64,000 nucleotides of DNA from Microvirga soli (lineage in GTDB: Bacteria > Pseudomonadota > Alphaproteobacteria > Rhizobiales > Beijerinckiaceae), in NCBI RefSeq assembly GCF_016734765.1, contig NZ_JAERQE010000002.1:186001-250000 (forward strand), read 5' to 3'. The notes beneath the pieces are model-generated. The model was not told where the DNA came from. It ran no database searches and was given only the letters and a program-made list of their open reading frames with translations. Positions 19,753 to 28,704 of this stretch are shown here, one piece after another (position 1 is the first letter of the stretch; each line of letters begins with the position of its first letter). The translations under genes and the position numbers were made by a program.

Positions 19753-20478
19753 TCACGCCATGTACTGGCCGCCGTTCACCGACAGGGTCGAGCCGGTGAC
19801 GAAGCCGGCGTCGTCGGCAGCCAGGAAGAGCACGGTGCGGGCGATCTCTTCCGCCTCGCCGAGACGGCCCACCGGAATGAGCGGCAGGATCTTGGCTTTC
19901 AGCACCTCTTCCGGCACGGCCTTCACCATCTCGGTGGCGATGTAGCCCGGTGCGATCACGTTGACGGTGACGCCCTTGTTGGCGTTTTCCTGCGCCAGCG
20001 CCTTGGCGAAGCCGATCACGCCGGCTTTTGCCGCGGAGTAGTTTGCCTGTCCCATCTGGCCCTTCTGGCCGTTGATGGACGAGATGATGACGATGCGGCC
20101 GAAATTGCGCGAGCGCATGCCGTCGATGACGGGGCGCGTGCAGGTGAACATGGAATCGAGATTGGTGCGGATGACGGCCGACCACTGATCGAAGGTCATC
20201 TTGTGGAACATGCCGTCGCGGGTGATGCCCGCATTGTTCACCAGAATGTCGACGGGGCCGAGTTCGGCTTCGACCGCCTTGATCCCCGCCTCGCAGGCGG
20301 CGGCATCGGACACGTCGAACTTGAAGACCGGGATGCCGGTCTCGCCCTTGAACTGGTTTGCGGCCTCATCGTTGCCGCCGTAATTCGCCGCAACCTTGTA
20401 GCCTGCCTGCTTCAGGGCTGTTGAAATCGCGGCACCGATGCCGCGAGTGCCGCCGGTGACCAATGCAACGCGCGCCAT
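19753..20478 (-). CDS. phbB: Acetoacetyl-CoA reductase
   Basis: 241 residues, a short-chain dehydrogenase. It has the Rossmann motif TGGTRGIG, NNAG (ILVNNAGITRD) and the catalytic Ser-Tyr-Lys set in ISSINGQKGQMGQANYSAAK. The sequence around GQKGQMGQANYSAAKAG and the length fit PhaB/PhbB, which reduces acetoacetyl-CoA to (R)-3-hydroxybutyryl-CoA with NADPH for polyhydroxybutyrate. It lies downstream of phbA on the same strand with a 157 bp gap holding a hairpin. FabG is the main alternative, but the gene context favours PhbB. Confidence 0.93.
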   Translation of the reverse strand: MARVALVTGGTRGIGAAISTALKQAGYKVAANYGGNDEAANQFKGETGIPVFKFDVSDAAACEAGIKAVEAELGPVDILVNNAGITRDGMFHKMTFDQWSAVIRTNLDSMFTCTRPVIDGMRSRNFGRIVIISSINGQKGQMGQANYSAAKAGVIGFAKALAQENANKGVTVNVIAPGYIATEMVKAVPEEVLKAKILPLIPVGRLGEAEEIARTVLFLAADDAGFVTGSTLSVNGGQYMA

Positions 20479-20593
20479 GCTGTTTCCTTCCCAGGACAGT
20501 TCTGCGGATCTCTCAAGGATCCATTCGTTGTAAGGCGGGTCGATTCAGCCCGCCCCACAACATAGCTTACGATATGTGGCAGAACGTGGAAGG

Positions 20594-20627
20594 GTGAAGC
20601 TCCGTAATTTCCCAAACGGAGCTTCAC
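20594..20627. repeat. Perfect 12-bp inverted repeat between phbA and phbB
   Basis: GTGAAGCTCCGT and ACGGAGCTTCAC are exact complements with a 10-nt loop. It has no T-tract on the minus strand, so it is more likely an mRNA-stabilising or attenuating hairpin within a phbA-phbB transcript than a strong terminator. Confidence 0.6.
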
Positions 20628-20635
20628 AGAGGTTT

Positions 20636-21814
20636 TCAGCGCTCAAGGCACATGGCAACGCCCATGCCGCCGCCGATGCACAGGGTGGCCAGACCCTTCT
20701 TCGCGTTGCGGCGGCCCATCTCGTGTAGCAGGGTCACGAGCACGCGGGCTCCCGATGCGCCGATGGGGTGGCCGATGGCGATGGCACCGCCGTTCACGTT
20801 CACGATGGACGGATCCCAGCCCATGTCTTTGTTGACGGCGAGCGCCTGCGCGGCGAAGGCCTCGTTGGCCTCGACGAGCTCGAGGTCCTGAACCTTCCAG
20901 CCGGCCTTTTCCAGGGCCTTGCGGGAGGAGGGAATCGGGCCCGTGCCCATGATGGCCGGATCCACGCCGGCGGTTGCCCAGGAGGCGATACGGGCAAGCG
21001 GGGTGAGGCCGCGCTTCTGGGCCTCGGCTTCCGTCATCAGCACCAGGGCAGCGGCGCCGTCATTGATGCCTGAGGCGTTGCCGGCTGTGACCGTGCCGTC
21101 CTTCGAGAAGGCAGGCCGCAGCTTGCCGAGCGCTTCCACCGTAGTGCCGGCGCGGATGTACTCGTCCTGGTCCACCACGATGTCGCCCTTGCGAGAGGAG
21201 ATGGTGACGGGCGTGATCTCGTCCTTGAAGCGGCCTTCCTTCTGGGCGGCTTCCGCCTTGTTCTGGGAGGCGGTGGCGAACTGGTCCTGCTCCTCACGGG
21301 TGAGCTGCCAGCGCTGGGCCACGTTCTCGGCGGTGTTGCCCATGTGATAGCCGTTGAAGGCATCCATCAGGCCATCTTTCAGCATGGTGTCCACGAGCTT
21401 GAAGTCGCCCATTTTGGTGCCGCTGCGCATGTAGGCTGCGTGCGGAGCAAGGGACATGGATTCCTGACCGCCCGCCACAATGACCTTGGCATCCCCGTTG
21501 GCGATCTGCTGCATGCCGATGGCGACAGTGCGAAGGCCCGAGCCGCAGAGCTGGTTCAGCGCCCAGGCGGTCTTCTCCTGCGGCACGCCGGCCGCCATGG
21601 CGGCCTGACGGGCCGGGTTCTGGCCCTGGGCCGCGGTGAGGATCTGGCCGAGGATCACCTCGTCCACGTCCGAGCCGTCGACCTTGGCGCGCTCGAGAGC
21701 CGCCTTGATCGCAATGGCGCCGAGATCATGGGCCGGGGTGTTGGCGAAGGCCCCGTTGAACGAGCCGACGGGGGTGCGCGCCGCTCCGACGATGACGATG
21801 CTGTCTCCGGCCAT
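20636..21814 (-). CDS. phbA: Acetyl-CoA C-acetyltransferase (beta-ketothiolase)
   Basis: 392 residues, typical for thiolase II. Nucleophile Cys90 is in [12 protein letters not shown]; the C-terminal [10 protein letters not shown] and [14 protein letters not shown] supply the catalytic His and second Cys. It condenses two acetyl-CoA to acetoacetyl-CoA for polyhydroxybutyrate or breaks it down. The gene is followed by phbB and is divergent from phaR, the usual alphaproteobacterial PHB locus; the synthase phaC is not in the window. Confidence 0.95.
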   Translation of the reverse strand: MAGDSIVIVGAARTPVGSFNGAFANTPAHDLGAIAIKAALERAKVDGSDVDEVILGQILTAAQGQNPARQAAMAAGVPQEKTAWALNQLCGSGLRTVAIGMQQIANGDAKVIVAGGQESMSLAPHAAYMRSGTKMGDFKLVDTMLKDGLMDAFNGYHMGNTAENVAQRWQLTREEQDQFATASQNKAEAAQKEGRFKDEITPVTISSRKGDIVVDQDEYIRAGTTVEALGKLRPAFSKDGTVTAGNASGINDGAAALVLMTEAEAQKRGLTPLARIASWATAGVDPAIMGTGPIPSSRKALEKAGWKVQDLELVEANEAFAAQALAVNKDMGWDPSIVNVNGGAIAIGHPIGASGARVLVTLLHEMGRRNAKKGLATLCIGGGMGVAMCLER

Positions 21815-22038
21815 GCCTGTCTCCTGTGCTGATCCGTGTGATGCTGGAATCTATGTAGTGCTTGCTCGATGAAAGCCCCAGAGGGTGGGATGTCAAGGAT
21901 AGGATCATCCGACCCACTCTCAAGAAGCCTTAGACTTTTGGCGCTTTGCACCTCTGTTATAAGGCCTATAATCAAAGGAGGCCGACATCCTGAAGGGTGC
22001 CGGGCCCGGTGGATTTCCCAGGAGCGTATCGGGACAAC

Positions 22039-22614
22039 ATGGCGACGGACAAACAACCGACGGTCATCAAGAAATATGCCAACCGCCGCCTCTATCACAC
22101 CGGCACCTCGACCTACGTGACGCTGGAAGATCTGGCCGGCATGGTGCGCAAGGGCGAGGACTTCGTGGTCTTTGACGCGAAGTCCGGCGAGGAGATCACC
22201 CGCTCGGTTCTGGCCCAGATCATCTTCGAGCAGGAGAACAAGGAAGGGCCGAACCTTCTACCTGTGACGGTGCTGCGCCAGCTGATCCGCTTCTACGGCG
22301 ACAGCATGCAGGCTCTTGTGCCGAGCTATCTCGAGTTCTCGATGAACAACCTGTCCCAGGAGCAGCAGAAGCTCCGGGAGCAGATGGCGCAGGCCTTCGG
22401 CCCCTCGGCCTTCCAGGCCATGGAGGAGCAGGTGCGCAAGAACATGGGCTTCTTCAGCGAGGCCATGCGCATGTTCTCGCCCTTCCCGCCGGCGAACGGG
22501 GGCTCACCCGAGGCGAAGTCCGCTCCCAAGGGGGAGGGGCCTGATGACCTCAACACCTTGAAGCAGCAGATGGCCGACATGCAGGCCAAGCTCGACAAGC
22601 TGGCGAGCAAGTGA
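22039..22614 (+). CDS. phaR: Polyhydroxyalkanoate synthesis repressor PhaR
   Basis: 191 residues from ATG 22039. The N-terminal KKYANRRLYHTGTSTYVTLE is the signature of the PHB/PHA accumulation regulator DNA-binding domain, followed by the ITRSVLAQIIFEQE part of the second conserved domain. The C-terminal third is low in conservation and ends in a helical DLNTLKQQMADMQAKLDKLA. PhaR binds both DNA and PHB granules and represses phasin genes until granules form. It is divergent from phbA, so the shared 224-bp region could carry its operator, though I see no clear site. Confidence 0.93.
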   Translation: MATDKQPTVIKKYANRRLYHTGTSTYVTLEDLAGMVRKGEDFVVFDAKSGEEITRSVLAQIIFEQENKEGPNLLPVTVLRQLIRFYGDSMQALVPSYLEFSMNNLSQEQQKLREQMAQAFGPSAFQAMEEQVRKNMGFFSEAMRMFSPFPPANGGSPEAKSAPKGEGPDDLNTLKQQMADMQAKLDKLASK

Positions 22615-22640
22615 CCTGACGTCTATCATCCAAGAAGAAC

Positions 22641-22693
22641 GCATCGGGTTCGACCCCAAAAGTGCAAATCCACTTTTGGGCCCGATGCTCTAG
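22641..22693 (-). repeat. Dispersed intergenic hairpin repeat, copy B (nested palindrome)
   Basis: Read on the minus strand it begins CTAGAGCATCGGGCCCAAAA. CCCAAAAGTG and CACTTTTGGG form an inner 10-bp stem around 6 nt, and GCATCGGG/CCCGATGC forms an outer stem. It lies between the convergent phaR and EAL genes and includes the EAL stop codon, so it may double as their terminator. Confidence 0.8.
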
Positions 22694-24324
22694 CCCCGCG
22701 CCTTCTTCAGCATCTGCCGGAGCGCGGACGGCTGCACGACGGCCTCGGGCTCCCCGAACAACCCGCCCTGCAGGTAATCCACGCCCCAGGCGGCGAGAAG
22801 CCGCGCGATGGCTTCGTCGTCGACCCATTCGGCCGCGGTGGCGATGCCCATGTGCTGGGCACGGTCGACAAGGGTGCGGACATGAAGCCGGTCGTCCGTG
22901 GAGCGCTTGAGCGGCTGGATGAAGGCGCCGTCGATCTTGAGGAGATCGATCGGAAGCACCCGCAGGTGTTCTGGCGGCACATGGCCTGCCCCATAGCCTG
23001 TCAGCGCAATTCCGACGCCGAGCGCCTTCATGGCATGAAGGCGGCCGACATTGCGCCGGCATTCCACAAGGGCGATCTCGGGGATCTCGAGAACAAGCCG
23101 AGACTCGATGCCGGGGCGGGCACCCAGATGGGCTGCCAGCATCGACGGCCATTCGGCATCCTGAAGGGTCTTGCCCGAAACCGGCAGGGCCAGACGCTGA
23201 TCCCGATTCCGGGCCAGGTGATCGGCGGCCAATTCCAGCATGCGCCCATCGATGAGCAGGGGAAGATTTGCCTCCGGCAAAACGGGTGCAGGGCCCAAGG
23301 GAGTGATGCGTCCGTCGCGTCCTGCCACGGCGGCACAGGCGTGAACCAGCGTCGGCGCACGGGTCTGCGCGTCCACCATGGGCTGGCATGCCAGGATCAG
23401 GCTTCGGTCGTTGAGCGCTGCAACCCAATCGAACGGGGACTGTTCGGCCACAGGCGTCGCCTTGGCGGAGCGGGGCTTGTAGAGGGCCGTGGCTTCATCC
23501 CGCTTCATGGCGGCAGCCAGCGCCTGCTCGGCAAAGCGCAGCAGCTTGGTGGCCTTGAAGGTGTGGTCCGGCGCGAAAGCCGCGCCCAGGCGCAGCGAGG
23601 ATCCGACCGGATGATCCTGCAGGAGCCCTGACAGGCGCTTCATGGCGCCTGCGGCTTCCACGGCCGGGCAGTAGGCCAGAGCCAGCACGAAACGGTTTGG
23701 CCCAAGCGTTGCGAACAGGTCGTGGCGGCGCATCATCGGCCGGATCCGGCGGGCGATCTCCGCCATCTCGTCGGCTTCGCCCGGGTCGAATGCAGCAACG
23801 ATGAGAGTGCAGGTCTGGGAGACGCGCACAGCCTCGTTGATGGCGTCCTGAATGCCGCAGAGAAGCGCCGAGCGCTCCTTCAGCCGGGCAGGCAGAAGCT
23901 CCCGCGCGCCGGAGGCAGGATCGACGCGCAGCTGGCCCCTGGCGAAAGCGGGACGGCCCTGCACGTCCGGCTGCCAGCGGCCGGCCTCTTCGATCATCAC
24001 CACCTGGTCCGGTTCAAGCCGGAGGGCGTAGCGAGTCTCGTAGGCATGGATGGGGTTTTCCGCGGCCGCGATGGCATCGGGGCGGGCGAGGCCGCAGCCC
24101 GGCTCGACAAGCTGCGCGAAGGCGTGGCCGGTCTTGGGCAGGTCTCTGGACGAAAGCCCAAGGGCCTCGGCGGCGCCGGGTCCCCAGGCGAGGGCGTCGG
24201 TGATCATATCCCAGGCATAGAGAACGCTGGCGCCAGACGGGCGAGAGGTCGCAGCTTGGCTCTTGCGCGGCGGCCGGGAGGCTCCCTTGAACAAACCCAT
24301 CGGGCCTTGCCGCTTCGCTGCCAT
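22690..24324 (-). CDS. Degenerate GGDEF-EAL domain signalling protein
   Basis: 544 residues from ATG 24324 with AAGGGTGAGAG upstream. A PAS-like N-terminal part (~30-130) is followed by a GGDEF-like region (~150-300) that lacks a GGDEF signature, and by an EAL-like region (~310-540). In the EAL part the usual EAL triplet is missing (after ACQPMVDAQTRAPT), the DDFG-type metal site reads LTGYGAG, while LLKIDGAFI and YLQGGLFGEP remain. So c-di-GMP hydrolysis is unlikely and a binding or scaffold role is more plausible. No membrane helix is seen. The start could also be ATG 24390. Confidence 0.8.
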   Translation of the reverse strand: MAAKRQGPMGLFKGASRPPRKSQAATSRPSGASVLYAWDMITDALAWGPGAAEALGLSSRDLPKTGHAFAQLVEPGCGLARPDAIAAAENPIHAYETRYALRLEPDQVVMIEEAGRWQPDVQGRPAFARGQLRVDPASGARELLPARLKERSALLCGIQDAINEAVRVSQTCTLIVAAFDPGEADEMAEIARRIRPMMRRHDLFATLGPNRFVLALAYCPAVEAAGAMKRLSGLLQDHPVGSSLRLGAAFAPDHTFKATKLLRFAEQALAAAMKRDEATALYKPRSAKATPVAEQSPFDWVAALNDRSLILACQPMVDAQTRAPTLVHACAAVAGRDGRITPLGPAPVLPEANLPLLIDGRMLELAADHLARNRDQRLALPVSGKTLQDAEWPSMLAAHLGARPGIESRLVLEIPEIALVECRRNVGRLHAMKALGVGIALTGYGAGHVPPEHLRVLPIDLLKIDGAFIQPLKRSTDDRLHVRTLVDRAQHMGIATAAEWVDDEAIARLLAAWGVDYLQGGLFGEPEAVVQPSALRQMLKKARG

Positions 24325-24484
24325 CACTCTCACCCTTGGGAATACGCAACAGATCCAGGATGGCGACGCATGGGTCGCAGATCGGGCCAATCCTGGAGAA
24401 CAAGGGTGCAGGATCGGCCTTCAGGCTTAATGAAGGGTAAAAAGCGTTGGAAAATCAGCAAACTGGGGATTGCGGGCATAAAAA

Positions 24485-24507
24485 AACCGGCGCTCGAAGC
24501 GCCGGTT
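24485..24507 (-). terminator. Intrinsic terminator after rpmF
   Basis: AACCGGCGCT and AGCGCCGGTT pair perfectly around a 3-nt loop; the minus strand continues with a run of T. It ends the rpmF transcript 26 bp beyond the stop. Confidence 0.9.
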
Positions 24508-24532
24508 TGTTATACTCGCATGTCGCGTAGAA

Positions 24533-24718
24533 TTACGCGTCAGCCTTCACCTTCAGGACCTGACGGCCGCGGTACATGCCGGTCTTCAGGTCAACGTGGT
24601 GAGGACGGCGCAGCTCGCCGGAATCCTTGTCCTCGATATAGGTCGGGGCCTTCAAGGCATCGGCGGAGCGACGCATGCCACGCCGCGAGGGCGACGTTTT
24701 TCTCTTAGGAACGGCCAT
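24533..24718 (-). CDS. rpmF: 50S ribosomal protein L32
   Basis: 61 residues beginning [20 protein letters not shown], the unmistakable L32 N-terminus. The rest, [19 protein letters not shown], fits alphaproteobacterial L32, which lacks the zinc-binding cysteines found in other lineages. It is a component of the large ribosomal subunit. A GGAGACGAG ribosome site precedes the ATG. It lies downstream of mtgA on the same strand's opposite side of a 148-bp gap and has its own terminator. Confidence 0.97.
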   Translation of the reverse strand: MAVPKRKTSPSRRGMRRSADALKAPTYIEDKDSGELRRPHHVDLKTGMYRGRQVLKVKADA

Positions 24719-24866
24719 TTCTCGTCTCCGGTAAAAAAGCGGAGCGCCCGCTCAACCGGGGAACGCTCACATCTCAAACTTGATGAGGTTGCGCCTCATA
24801 CAAGGTCTTCGGGCAAATATCTAGCCCCCTGGCGCATTCGGGGTGTTTTTCATTGCCGCAGGGGGC

Positions 24867-25562
24867 TCAGGAGGCATCAAGTTTCAGGCAATCGGTGAAG
24901 GGCGCGGCCCTTGCCATCCGGACCTGCAGCTGCCCGGCGAGCGCCCGATGCCCTGGCCTCGGGTTGGCCGGATTGCGGACCAGGGGATTGGGCAGGGCCC
25001 GGGCCAGGAGGGCCGCCTCACGGGCGTTCAGATTCCTGGCTGACTTGCGGAAGTATTTTTGTGCGGCGGCTTCGGCCCCGAACACCCCGTCACCCCACTC
25101 GGCGATGTTGAGATAGACCTCCATCATCCGGCGCTTGGACCAGATCATGTTGAGATAGAGCGCCACCGGGATCTCGAGGCCCTTGCGGATGTAGGAGCGG
25201 CTCGGCCACAGGAAGAGGTTCTTGGCCACCTGCATGGGAATGGTCGAGGCGCCGCGGGCGGGCCCGTCCCCGTCGGCTGCCTCCACCACGTCCCGGAGGG
25301 CGTCCCAGTCGACGCCGTTATGCTCGCAGAAGCGGCTGTCCTCGGCGGTCAGGACTGCCAGGGGAAGGCTCGGCGCGATCTCATCGAGGCTGACGAAGGT
25401 CCGCTCCACCGGCTGCAAGGTGAGCCAGCGGCCGAGCATGAGGGTCGAGGCCGGCGGCACGGCCCAGTACAAAAGGCCTAGCCAAAAGACCGCGCCGACC
25501 CATAAGAGAACGAGACCGAGGCCGATCTGGACGATGCGGCGGAGAAAGCGGGCAGCCGTCAT
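24867..25562 (-). CDS. mtgA: Monofunctional peptidoglycan glycosyltransferase
   Basis: 231 residues from ATG 25562. One N-terminal membrane helix (~10-35) anchors a GT51 transglycosylase domain: AEDSRFCEHNGVDWDALR carries the catalytic Glu, then GASTIPMQVAKNLFLW, RKGLEIPVALYLNMIWSKRRMMEVYLN and the second Glu in NIAEWGDGVFG. It polymerises lipid II into glycan strands in the periplasm. No penicillin-binding transpeptidase domain follows. The frame is open upstream to 25802, but starts beyond 25665 would collide with the divergent ispA start. Confidence 0.92.
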   Translation of the reverse strand: MTAARFLRRIVQIGLGLVLLWVGAVFWLGLLYWAVPPASTLMLGRWLTLQPVERTFVSLDEIAPSLPLAVLTAEDSRFCEHNGVDWDALRDVVEAADGDGPARGASTIPMQVAKNLFLWPSRSYIRKGLEIPVALYLNMIWSKRRMMEVYLNIAEWGDGVFGAEAAAQKYFRKSARNLNAREAALLARALPNPLVRNPANPRPGHRALAGQLQVRMARAAPFTDCLKLDAS

Positions 25563-25665
25563 CGGCTTACCCGACCGTCCCGACCGCAACGCCCATTCCG
25601 GCTTCGATCGTTCACCCACGTTCCCCTCGGGCGGAGCGGCGGCCCCACCCGAATCCAGGCTCATC

Positions 25666-26592
25666 ATGATGCCATTCACCCCTGCTTTTACGACGCGGCT
25701 CTCCGAGGCGGCCAGAACGGTCGAAGCCAGTCTCGAAGCCTTGCTATCAGACAAAGCCACTTCCGGCGAGATTGCCCGGCCGCCCCGGCTCATGGCTGCC
25801 ATGCGTCATGCCGCCCTAGGCGGCGGCAAGCGCCTTCGCCCCTTCCTGACCATCGAGACGGCGCGCCTCCTCGGAGTGGAGGGGCAGGGGGCCTTGCGCG
25901 CGGGCTGCGCGGTCGAGCTCCTGCACTGCTATTCCCTGGTGCATGACGATCTGCCCTCAATGGACGACGATGAACTGCGCCGGGGCCGTCCCACCGTGCA
26001 CAAGGCCTATGACGAGGCCACGGCCATTCTCGTGGGCGATGCTCTCCAGACCCTGGCCTTCGAGGTGCTGGCCGACCCGGCGACAGACTCGGATTCCGCC
26101 ATCCGCTCCGACCTCGTGCTCGGCCTTGCCCGCGCCTCGGGCCTCGGCGGCATGGTGGGCGGCCAACTCCTCGATCTCTCGGCGGAAGGCCGCTACGGGC
26201 CGGCGGAGTTGGGAGAGGCGGACGTGCGCCTGCTCCAGATGATGAAGACCGGTGCCATCCTGGCTTTCTCGGTGGAGGCGGGAGCGATCCTCGGCAAGGC
26301 GGATGCTGCGGCGCGCCGCAGCCTCGTTGATTACGGACGGGCGCTGGGCGCTGCCTTCCAGGTGGCCGACGACATCCTCGACCGGGAGGCATCAGTGGAA
26401 GCGCTCGGCAAGCGCACCGGCAAGGACCAGGAGAAGGGCAAGGCCACCCTCGTCGACCTGCTCGGCATGGACGGCGCCCGCCGTGAATGCCGCCAGCTGG
26501 TGGAGAAGGCACACACCTCTCTCGAGAGGTTCGGCGCAAAGGCGGACACGTTGCGCGAAGCGGTGCGCTTCGTGGTCGAGCGGCAGACGTAG
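25666..26592 (+). CDS. ispA: Farnesyl/geranyl diphosphate synthase (polyprenyl synthetase)
   Basis: 308 residues. The first Asp-rich motif is HDDLPSMDDDELRRGRPTVH and the second DDILD near residue 235; GGGKRLRP, used for isopentenyl diphosphate binding, is near 50. The DDxxxxD spacing and length are those of IspA, which makes C15 farnesyl diphosphate from IPP and DMAPP in the cytosol. Tandem ATGs at 25666 and 25669 are both possible starts. It is divergent from mtgA. ispG of the same isoprenoid pathway lies about 8 kb away. Confidence 0.9.
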   Translation: MMPFTPAFTTRLSEAARTVEASLEALLSDKATSGEIARPPRLMAAMRHAALGGGKRLRPFLTIETARLLGVEGQGALRAGCAVELLHCYSLVHDDLPSMDDDELRRGRPTVHKAYDEATAILVGDALQTLAFEVLADPATDSDSAIRSDLVLGLARASGLGGMVGGQLLDLSAEGRYGPAELGEADVRLLQMMKTGAILAFSVEAGAILGKADAAARRSLVDYGRALGAAFQVADDILDREASVEALGKRTGKDQEKGKATLVDLLGMDGARRECRQLVEKAHTSLERFGAKADTLREAVRFVVERQT

Positions 26593-26617
26593 CGCGGTCT
26601 GGTGCCCTTCGTGGCGC

Positions 26618-28045
26618 TCAGCCTCTTATCGCGACCTGTGGCCGCGCATCCAAGGTCTGATCCTGTTGCAGGCCGACTGTCTCCTTGAGGTGGGGCAGCG
26701 GCTCGCGGCAGAGTCGGATCTCGAACGAGATGCGGCAGCGTCCGTTGCCGTCGATCTCGGCTCTCGTGTCGTATTCGGCGAGGATGTCCTCCACGATGCC
26801 GAGGCCGAGGCCACTGGACGAAGGGTCGGAGCGCTCCGTAATGCCCCGCTCCGGCCGCGCGCCATGGGTTCCGCTGAAACCAGCTCCATCATCCTCAATG
26901 ACAATCCGGGCCTTCTCGCCGATAGGCTCCGCACGAACCGTGATCCGTGTGTCCGCCCATTTCCGGGCATTGTCGAGAAGGTTGCCCATGACCTCGCCGA
27001 AATCGTGAGGATCCATGTCCACGGCGAAACCCACCGGGATCTCGATCTGCCAGACGAGCTCCTCGCCTCTCGGCAGATGCTGCATGAGACGAAGCAGGCG
27101 GGCGACTGTCTCGTCCACCTGGGTGTAAGCACCGCAGCCGACCGATGCGCCGCTGGTGCGGGCTCGCGCCACTTCGCGCTCCACATGGGTGCGGATGATC
27201 TCCAGCTGCTCCTGCATGCGCTCTGCTGCGTCGGGCCGGCCTGTCTGGTCGAGGCGCCGCACTTCGCCGCCGAGAATGGTCAGGGGCGTCTTCAACCCGT
27301 GAGCCAGGGCGCCGGCCCGATCACGGGCCTTTCGAACCAGGTTTTCCTGCCGATCGAGCAGCTTGTTGATGCTCTCGACCAGAGGGGCGACCTCGTCGGG
27401 GAAACGGCGCGTCATGCGCCGGATATGACCGGTCTGAACCCTGTTCAGATCGTGCCCGACGGCGCGCAAGGGCCGGAGACCGAGCGAGAGCTGGAGCCAC
27501 GCAAAGAGGACAAGGACTGCCGCAATCGGAATGAGCACGCGGGTGACATCCCATCCAAATGCCTGGCGCAACTCCACCACCTGCGCATGATCGAGCGCGA
27601 CCGCGAGGCTTAAGGTGCGTGAACCCTGCTCGCCGTCGATCGTGACCTCGCGCTCGATCACATAGAGTTCCGAGCCATCCGGTCCCTCGACTTCGAAAGC
27701 TTTGTCGCGTTCGGCGCCCGCGCGCGGCTCGCCTGGGGGAAGTGTCTGGTCCCAGAGTGAGCGGGAGCGCAGGATCGGCCGCCCTCCCTCGGATACCTGC
27801 CAATAAGCGCCGCCATAGGGCTGGTGATAGCGCGGATCCGTCAGCTTCTGGCTCAGGCCTGCTTCACCCTCCGTGCCGAAGGCGGTGGCGAGCTCGGTCC
27901 AGTGGATGTTGAGATCCTGCTCGACATAGCGAAGCACCTGACGTTCGAAGAACACCACCAGGGAGGCTCCGGCCACAGCGATCGTCACAACGATCGACGT
28001 GATGGCGACGACCAGAAGCCGTAACCGTATGGAGTTGCATATCAT
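26618..28045 (-). CDS. Two-component sensor histidine kinase (PhoQ-like)
   Basis: 475 residues. Two membrane helices (~8-32 and ~165-187) enclose a periplasmic sensor of about 130 residues, followed by a HAMP region, a HisKA dimerisation helix with phospho-acceptor His in ALAHGLKTPLTIL, and a HATPase with N box LLDNARKWAD, G1 DDGAGF and G2 SSGLGLGIV. The AxAHxLKTPL form of the H box is that of the PhoQ group. Its start overlaps the regulator stop (ATGA), so the two are translationally coupled. Confidence 0.92.
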   Translation of the reverse strand: MICNSIRLRLLVVAITSIVVTIAVAGASLVVFFERQVLRYVEQDLNIHWTELATAFGTEGEAGLSQKLTDPRYHQPYGGAYWQVSEGGRPILRSRSLWDQTLPPGEPRAGAERDKAFEVEGPDGSELYVIEREVTIDGEQGSRTLSLAVALDHAQVVELRQAFGWDVTRVLIPIAAVLVLFAWLQLSLGLRPLRAVGHDLNRVQTGHIRRMTRRFPDEVAPLVESINKLLDRQENLVRKARDRAGALAHGLKTPLTILGGEVRRLDQTGRPDAAERMQEQLEIIRTHVEREVARARTSGASVGCGAYTQVDETVARLLRLMQHLPRGEELVWQIEIPVGFAVDMDPHDFGEVMGNLLDNARKWADTRITVRAEPIGEKARIVIEDDGAGFSGTHGARPERGITERSDPSSSGLGLGIVEDILAEYDTRAEIDGNGRCRISFEIRLCREPLPHLKETVGLQQDQTLDARPQVAIRG

Positions 28046-28704
28046 GGCGCAGGCGTCTCCATGATGTAGCCATGGCCACGGCGGGTGCCGATCGTCTCCG
28101 AGCCGATCTTGCGCCGCAGGCGCGCCACCAAGGCCTCGACCGTGTTGCTTCCGGGCTCGTCCGATCCGTAGACATGCTCGACCAGTTCGCTTTGGGCGAC
28201 GACGCGGTCGCGGTTATGGGCGAGATAACGCAGCAGGCGAAACTCCAGAGGGGAGAGCTCGATTGCACGGCCGCCGATCATCACCCGCAACCGCCGCGTA
28301 TCGATGCGCAGCGCGCCGACTTCGATCAGAGGCGTCACATGGCGTCCAACGCGGCGCAGGAGAGCGGCGAGGCGGGCGAGCAGTTCCTCCATCTCGAAGG
28401 GCTTGGTCAGGTAGTCGTCGGCGCCGGCATCGATCCCTTCGACCCGCTGCAGCCACGAGCCGCGGGCCGTGAGCACGAGGATGGGAATGGTGCTAGCCTC
28501 CTCGCGCAAACGACGCACCACGGACAAACCATCGAGCTTCGGCAAGCCCAAGTCCAGGATGATGGCGTCGTAGTCCTCGGTCGAGGCCCGGAACCAGCCT
28601 TCCTCGCCGTCCCTGGCGATGTCCACCACATAGCCCGTCTCGCCCAGGGCGCCCGCGACATCCCGGGCGATAGCTGGTTCATCCTCGACGAGAAGGATCC
28701 TCAT
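28042..28704 (-). CDS. OmpR/PhoB-type response regulator
   Basis: 220 residues. Receiver domain with acidic VEDEP, phospho-acceptor Asp in AIILDLGLP (~51), LTARG and YLTKPF, then a winged-helix DNA-binding domain (~125-218) with LSPLEFRLLRYLA, SNTVEALVARLRRKI and RRGHGYIM. The start ATG 28704 overlaps the stop of the Gly-rich PepSY gene (TGATG), and its stop overlaps the kinase start, so the three form one operon. A gene order PepSY protein-PhoP-PhoQ suggests metal or envelope sensing, but the signal is not visible. Confidence 0.93.
   Translation of the reverse strand: MRILLVEDEPAIARDVAGALGETGYVVDIARDGEEGWFRASTEDYDAIILDLGLPKLDGLSVVRRLREEASTIPILVLTARGSWLQRVEGIDAGADDYLTKPFEMEELLARLAALLRRVGRHVTPLIEVGALRIDTRRLRVMIGGRAIELSPLEFRLLRYLAHNRDRVVAQSELVEHVYGSDEPGSNTVEALVARLRRKIGSETIGTRRGHGYIMETPAP

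Noticed and set aside
24421-24532. Plus-strand small ORF starting ATG near 24429 upstream of rpmF terminator
   Set aside because: It runs through the rpmF terminator and antisense to rpmF and lacks a ribosome site.
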